A DNA stretch of 7,699 nt from Hyphomicrobiales bacterium (GTDB taxonomy: Bacteria; Pseudomonadota; Alphaproteobacteria; Rhizobiales; Xanthobacteraceae): the NCBI GenBank assembly GCA_003164375.1, contig PLTE01000232.1:10647-18345 (forward strand). The letters are read 5' to 3'. Below are positions 5,289 through 7,699 of the stretch, one piece after another. The notes beneath the pieces were generated by a model, which had not been told where the DNA came from, ran no database searches, and saw only the letters and a program-made list of their open reading frames with translations. Position numbers and translations under genes: made by a program. Position 1 is the stretch's first letter. Every line of letters begins with the position of its first letter.

Positions 5289-6559
5289 GCGCTACCCAAT
5301 ATTCCTATCGCCCCCATATTTTTTCGCGCGAGCGCAGTTATTCGCTCGAGCCAGGCGCAATCGTTTGGTCTCAGGGCGATCAACGCGGTCGCATCGCATT
5401 CGGTGATATAAAGGAAGTTCGCCTTTACCGCCTGTTTATGCCGGGAGCGGCGGCAATCCAGAAGCAGATAATCTCGCGGATGCATCTACAGTGCAGGTCT
5501 GGGAAACGGCTCGCTTTATCGCCGGCTCATTATCGGCGACCTTATTCCTGGGAAGATCGATCGGCACAATACGTCAATTTTGCCAACCGCCTGTTAAGGG
5601 AGCTTCAAAACACCGATCCAAAGCCGAAATTCGTCACGTCCCAACACTGGACCATGCGGCTTCGACTGTCGACCAAGCGCAAGAGCGCCGCCGTCGGCGG
5701 CCACATTATGCTCTTGCTGTTTTGGCTGATCCGCGCCCTTAATCCGGAACGCACCAGCAACATTGTCGGCAAGGTGATGGAGCGCGTCGGGCCACGGCTA
5801 CGCGGTCATCGCATTGCCCGCGCCAATCTCAAGGCTGCATTTCCGGAAAAAGCCGCAAGCGAAATTGAAAAGATCTTAAAGGCAATGTGGAGGAATCTGG
5901 GACAGGTCGCCGGCGAATACGCTTTTTTGGACCGGCTATGGGACTTCGATCTAAGCAACGCGAAGCCCGGCCGCATCGTCATTGAGCAAGACACACTCGA
6001 CCGTATCGCGCGTATGCGGGCATTGAACAAGCCGGTTCTCTACTTTGCCGCCCATCTCGCCAACTGGGAACTGCCGCCGGTGATGGCCAAGGCGCTCGGC
6101 TTGCAATGTGTCACGGTCTATCGCCCACCGGAATTCGGCGCAATCGCCGACCAGATCGTTAACGTTAGAGCACGGGTCATGGGAAAGTTGGTGCCCGCCG
6201 GGCCCGGAGCGGCAATCAAGCTCAAACGCGCGCTTGATCAGGGTTTGAGTATCAATATGCTGGTCGATCAGCATTTTGTCGGCGGCGTCGATGCCTTGTT
6301 TTTTGGTCGTTTTTGCAAGGTCAATCCAACGTTCGGTCGACTCGCTCGTCTTCTGGACTGTACGATATGCGGATCGCGTATCGTTCGGCTTGCCGACAAC
6401 CGCTATCGTTGCGAACTCACCGAGCCGCTTTTGTTGCCACGGGATACCGCGGGCAAAATCGACATCGTCGGTACGATGCAAATGATGACCTGGGTGATAG
6501 AGGGCTGGGTTCGCGAGCATCCCGACCAATGGCTATGGATGCATCGCCGCTGGCGGTGA
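5285..6559 (+). CDS. LpxL/HtrB-type lipid A acyltransferase with an extra N-terminal domain
   Basis: The 424-aa product divides in two. Residues about 130-424 are a lysophospholipid/lipid A acyltransferase (PF03279). They show a membrane-interacting hydrophobic stretch (136-150), RGHRIARANLKAAFPEK (173-189), the HX4E catalytic motif HLANWE (His257, Glu262), VDQH (327-330), FFGR (339-342), and the closing HPDQWLWMHRRWR. That part alone is normal for the family (about 290-310 aa). Residues 1-115 are extra: IVWSQGDQRGRIAFGDIKEVRLYRL (26-50) alternates strand-like segments, as in bacterial PH-like domains, though that fold is inferred. The enzyme would move an acyl chain from acyl-ACP onto a lipid A or other glycolipid at the inner membrane. 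The ATGA overlap with the upstream glycosyltransferase suggests joint action on one glycolipid. The true acceptor is unknown, and it may not be the housekeeping LpxL. Confidence 0.88.
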   Translation: MSATQYSYRPHIFSRERSYSLEPGAIVWSQGDQRGRIAFGDIKEVRLYRLFMPGAAAIQKQIISRMHLQCRSGKRLALSPAHYRRPYSWEDRSAQYVNFANRLLRELQNTDPKPKFVTSQHWTMRLRLSTKRKSAAVGGHIMLLLFWLIRALNPERTSNIVGKVMERVGPRLRGHRIARANLKAAFPEKAASEIEKILKAMWRNLGQVAGEYAFLDRLWDFDLSNAKPGRIVIEQDTLDRIARMRALNKPVLYFAAHLANWELPPVMAKALGLQCVTVYRPPEFGAIADQIVNVRARVMGKLVPAGPGAAIKLKRALDQGLSINMLVDQHFVGGVDALFFGRFCKVNPTFGRLARLLDCTICGSRIVRLADNRYRCELTEPLLLPRDTAGKIDIVGTMQMMTWVIEGWVREHPDQWLWMHRRWR

Positions 6560-6564
6560 ATCGG

Positions 6565-7699
6565 TCATGGCGCCGATCCCGCGGGCGCCACCTGATTAGG
6601 ACCCAGCGTCCGTCTTTGTTCGATATGGCGTTTGGGTTGCAGATACAACATGTAGCTCACCGGCGCACGATGCAAACCGAGAAACCTGTTGGCCACAGTG
6701 ATCTGCATCCGCTGGGCCGCCGGCAGCGCCTTCTCGAAGACCTCGTTGCACCAGAGTTCCACCGCGCCGCAAATGCCGAGTACACCCTTTTCGTTCCAGA
6801 ATTTCTCGAGTTCGGCTCTTGACATGTCATCGTTCGAGTCGGGCGCGGTGCGGGGATGATCGGTACTATAGAACGTCACCGCCCAAGCCAAACGGGCCGA
6901 GCCGTTTACAAATTCGAGCGGCTGTCCGGTCCGGCTATGCCATTCATCCGTAGCGATGCGTGCCAGAGTGCCCAATGGCGCCGCATCTTCGTCTTTGGCA
7001 ACGATGAAATTAGCCACCATGAGGAGCGGCGATACGGCCAGCACGAGCAATGTCACCGCGGCAACGGCGCCGACGATCGCTACCGTAGCGCGATAAGTCA
7101 CGACCAGGCCGGGCGCGGATACAATCGCCAGCGGGACGAAAAAATAGGCGGGGTAATTCCAGGGGTCGCGCGAAGCTATTCCCGCGAGCGGCATCAACAC
7201 GAGGGGCAAGACGATTGGCGCAAAGGCAATGCAACCGACAGTGGCCCGCCTGACCGGCCAGTCTCGAGCGATGGTCCGGGCCATCGCGACCGTGAATGGG
7301 CGCAAGCAAAGCCACAATGCAACGAGCGCCGGCGACAAAGAGCCAATAAAAGCCGCGACGACGACGATTGATCGGAAGATGATCGTCAGCGCGTGATTTG
7401 AGCCGCCCATTGCGACCCGACGCTGCTCCGCCAAAACGTGATACGTGATCGAAATGAAATCATGTCTGATGAGCCAGTATAAATTGGGCGCCAAAACGAT
7501 GACGCAAGTTGCGGCCGCAAGATAGGGCCGAGCCGAGCGGAAATAGGATCGTCGATCTGGGTGAAGGAGTGCCGCCAGCATACAGGCGAGAACAATGAGG
7601 CCCGCATAATATTTGCCAAGCATGGCGAGCCCGCACGCCGCCCCGAAAAGGATACTCCAGATCAAGCGAGTGCGTTCAATCGACACAAAGAACAACAAG
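6565..7699 (-). CDS. GT39 (PMT_2/ArnT-like) membrane glycosyltransferase, partial at the right edge
   Basis: At least 377 residues of a multi-pass protein are present; the N-terminus with the catalytic loop lies beyond the window. Visible are the block GAACGLAMLGKYYAGLIVL (19-37), characteristic of bacterial GT39 proteins, and membrane helices near 14-45, 59-77, 106-133, 153-173, 183-201 and 205-230. YWLIRHDF follows helix two. A soluble C-terminal domain of about 145 residues (232-377) contains WHSRTGQPLEFVNGS and FWNEKGVLGIC. GT39 enzymes transfer a sugar from a polyprenyl-phosphate donor to lipid A, protein or glycan on the periplasmic side. With the neighbouring glycosyltransferase and acyltransferase this fits surface glycolipid decoration, but the acceptor is not known. 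The TTG near the right edge is not a credible start. Its stop is 5 nt from that of the converging acyltransferase gene. Confidence 0.85.
   Translation of the reverse strand, partial: LLFFVSIERTRLIWSILFGAACGLAMLGKYYAGLIVLACMLAALLHPDRRSYFRSARPYLAAATCVIVLAPNLYWLIRHDFISITYHVLAEQRRVAMGGSNHALTIIFRSIVVVAAFIGSLSPALVALWLCLRPFTVAMARTIARDWPVRRATVGCIAFAPIVLPLVLMPLAGIASRDPWNYPAYFFVPLAIVSAPGLVVTYRATVAIVGAVAAVTLLVLAVSPLLMVANFIVAKDEDAAPLGTLARIATDEWHSRTGQPLEFVNGSARLAWAVTFYSTDHPRTAPDSNDDMSRAELEKFWNEKGVLGICGAVELWCNEVFEKALPAAQRMQITVANRFLGLHRAPVSYMLYLQPKRHIEQRRTLGPNQVAPAGSAP

Noticed and set aside
5951..6529. 192-codon minus-strand open frame within the acyltransferase gene
   Set aside because: The sense strand carries HX4E, FFGR and the C-terminal family motif; the antisense frame resembles nothing.
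7266..7285. Perfect 7-bp hairpin GCGATGG/CCATCGC inside the GT39 gene
   Set aside because: It lies in a coding region between membrane helices with no T-run or intergenic context, so chance in GC-rich DNA is the simplest explanation.

Overview
The window looks like chromosomal DNA from an alphaproteobacterium of the order Hyphomicrobiales, most likely Bradyrhizobium/Rhodopseudomonas-like. The evidence is high GC with strong GC3 in the core genes, GTG starts, a DUF1289 gene followed by a membrane-anchored clan AA aspartic protease, and a 49-bp GCGCATGATC...GATCATGCGC palindrome of the kind scattered through these genomes. The species cannot be fixed from the sequence alone.

Layout, left to right. 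(1) On the + strand: the last codons of an unidentified gene (2-85), a DUF1289 zinc-ribbon-like small protein (179-424), and an overlapping TIGR02281-type aspartic protease (421-1131). (2) A hairpin at 1177-1204 that reads as a terminator on both strands. It faces a 55-aa minus-strand peptide gene (1212-1379) with a strong ribosome binding site, an acidic leader-like N-terminus and a short Cys-x-x-Cys C-terminus. This is the most novel-looking object here. (3) On the minus strand: a TauE/SafE (TSUP) anion exporter (1564-2394) and dusA (2483-3520), separated by the palindrome, which begins on the last base of the dusA stop codon. (4) A lower-GC stretch (3521-4178) with no intact gene. It holds the C-terminal remnant of an alpha/beta hydrolase on + and a stop-interrupted remnant on -. 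(5) On the + strand: a glycosyltransferase-like gene (4179-5288) that overlaps by ATGA a LpxL/HtrB-type acyltransferase with an extra N-terminal domain of about 115 residues (5285-6559). (6) On the minus strand, converging with only 5 nt between stops: a partial GT39/ArnT-like membrane glycosyltransferase (6565 to the right edge).

The left half is ordinary core genome: small metal-binding protein plus periplasmic protease, tRNA modification and anion export. The right half is a surface-glycoconjugate set: two glycosyltransferases and a lipid A-type acyltransferase. It begins just beyond the 5' end of dusA, a known integration hotspot, and carries gene debris there, so it may be an acquired or rearranged segment. 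No integrase, tRNA, rRNA, CRISPR array or intact IS element was seen.
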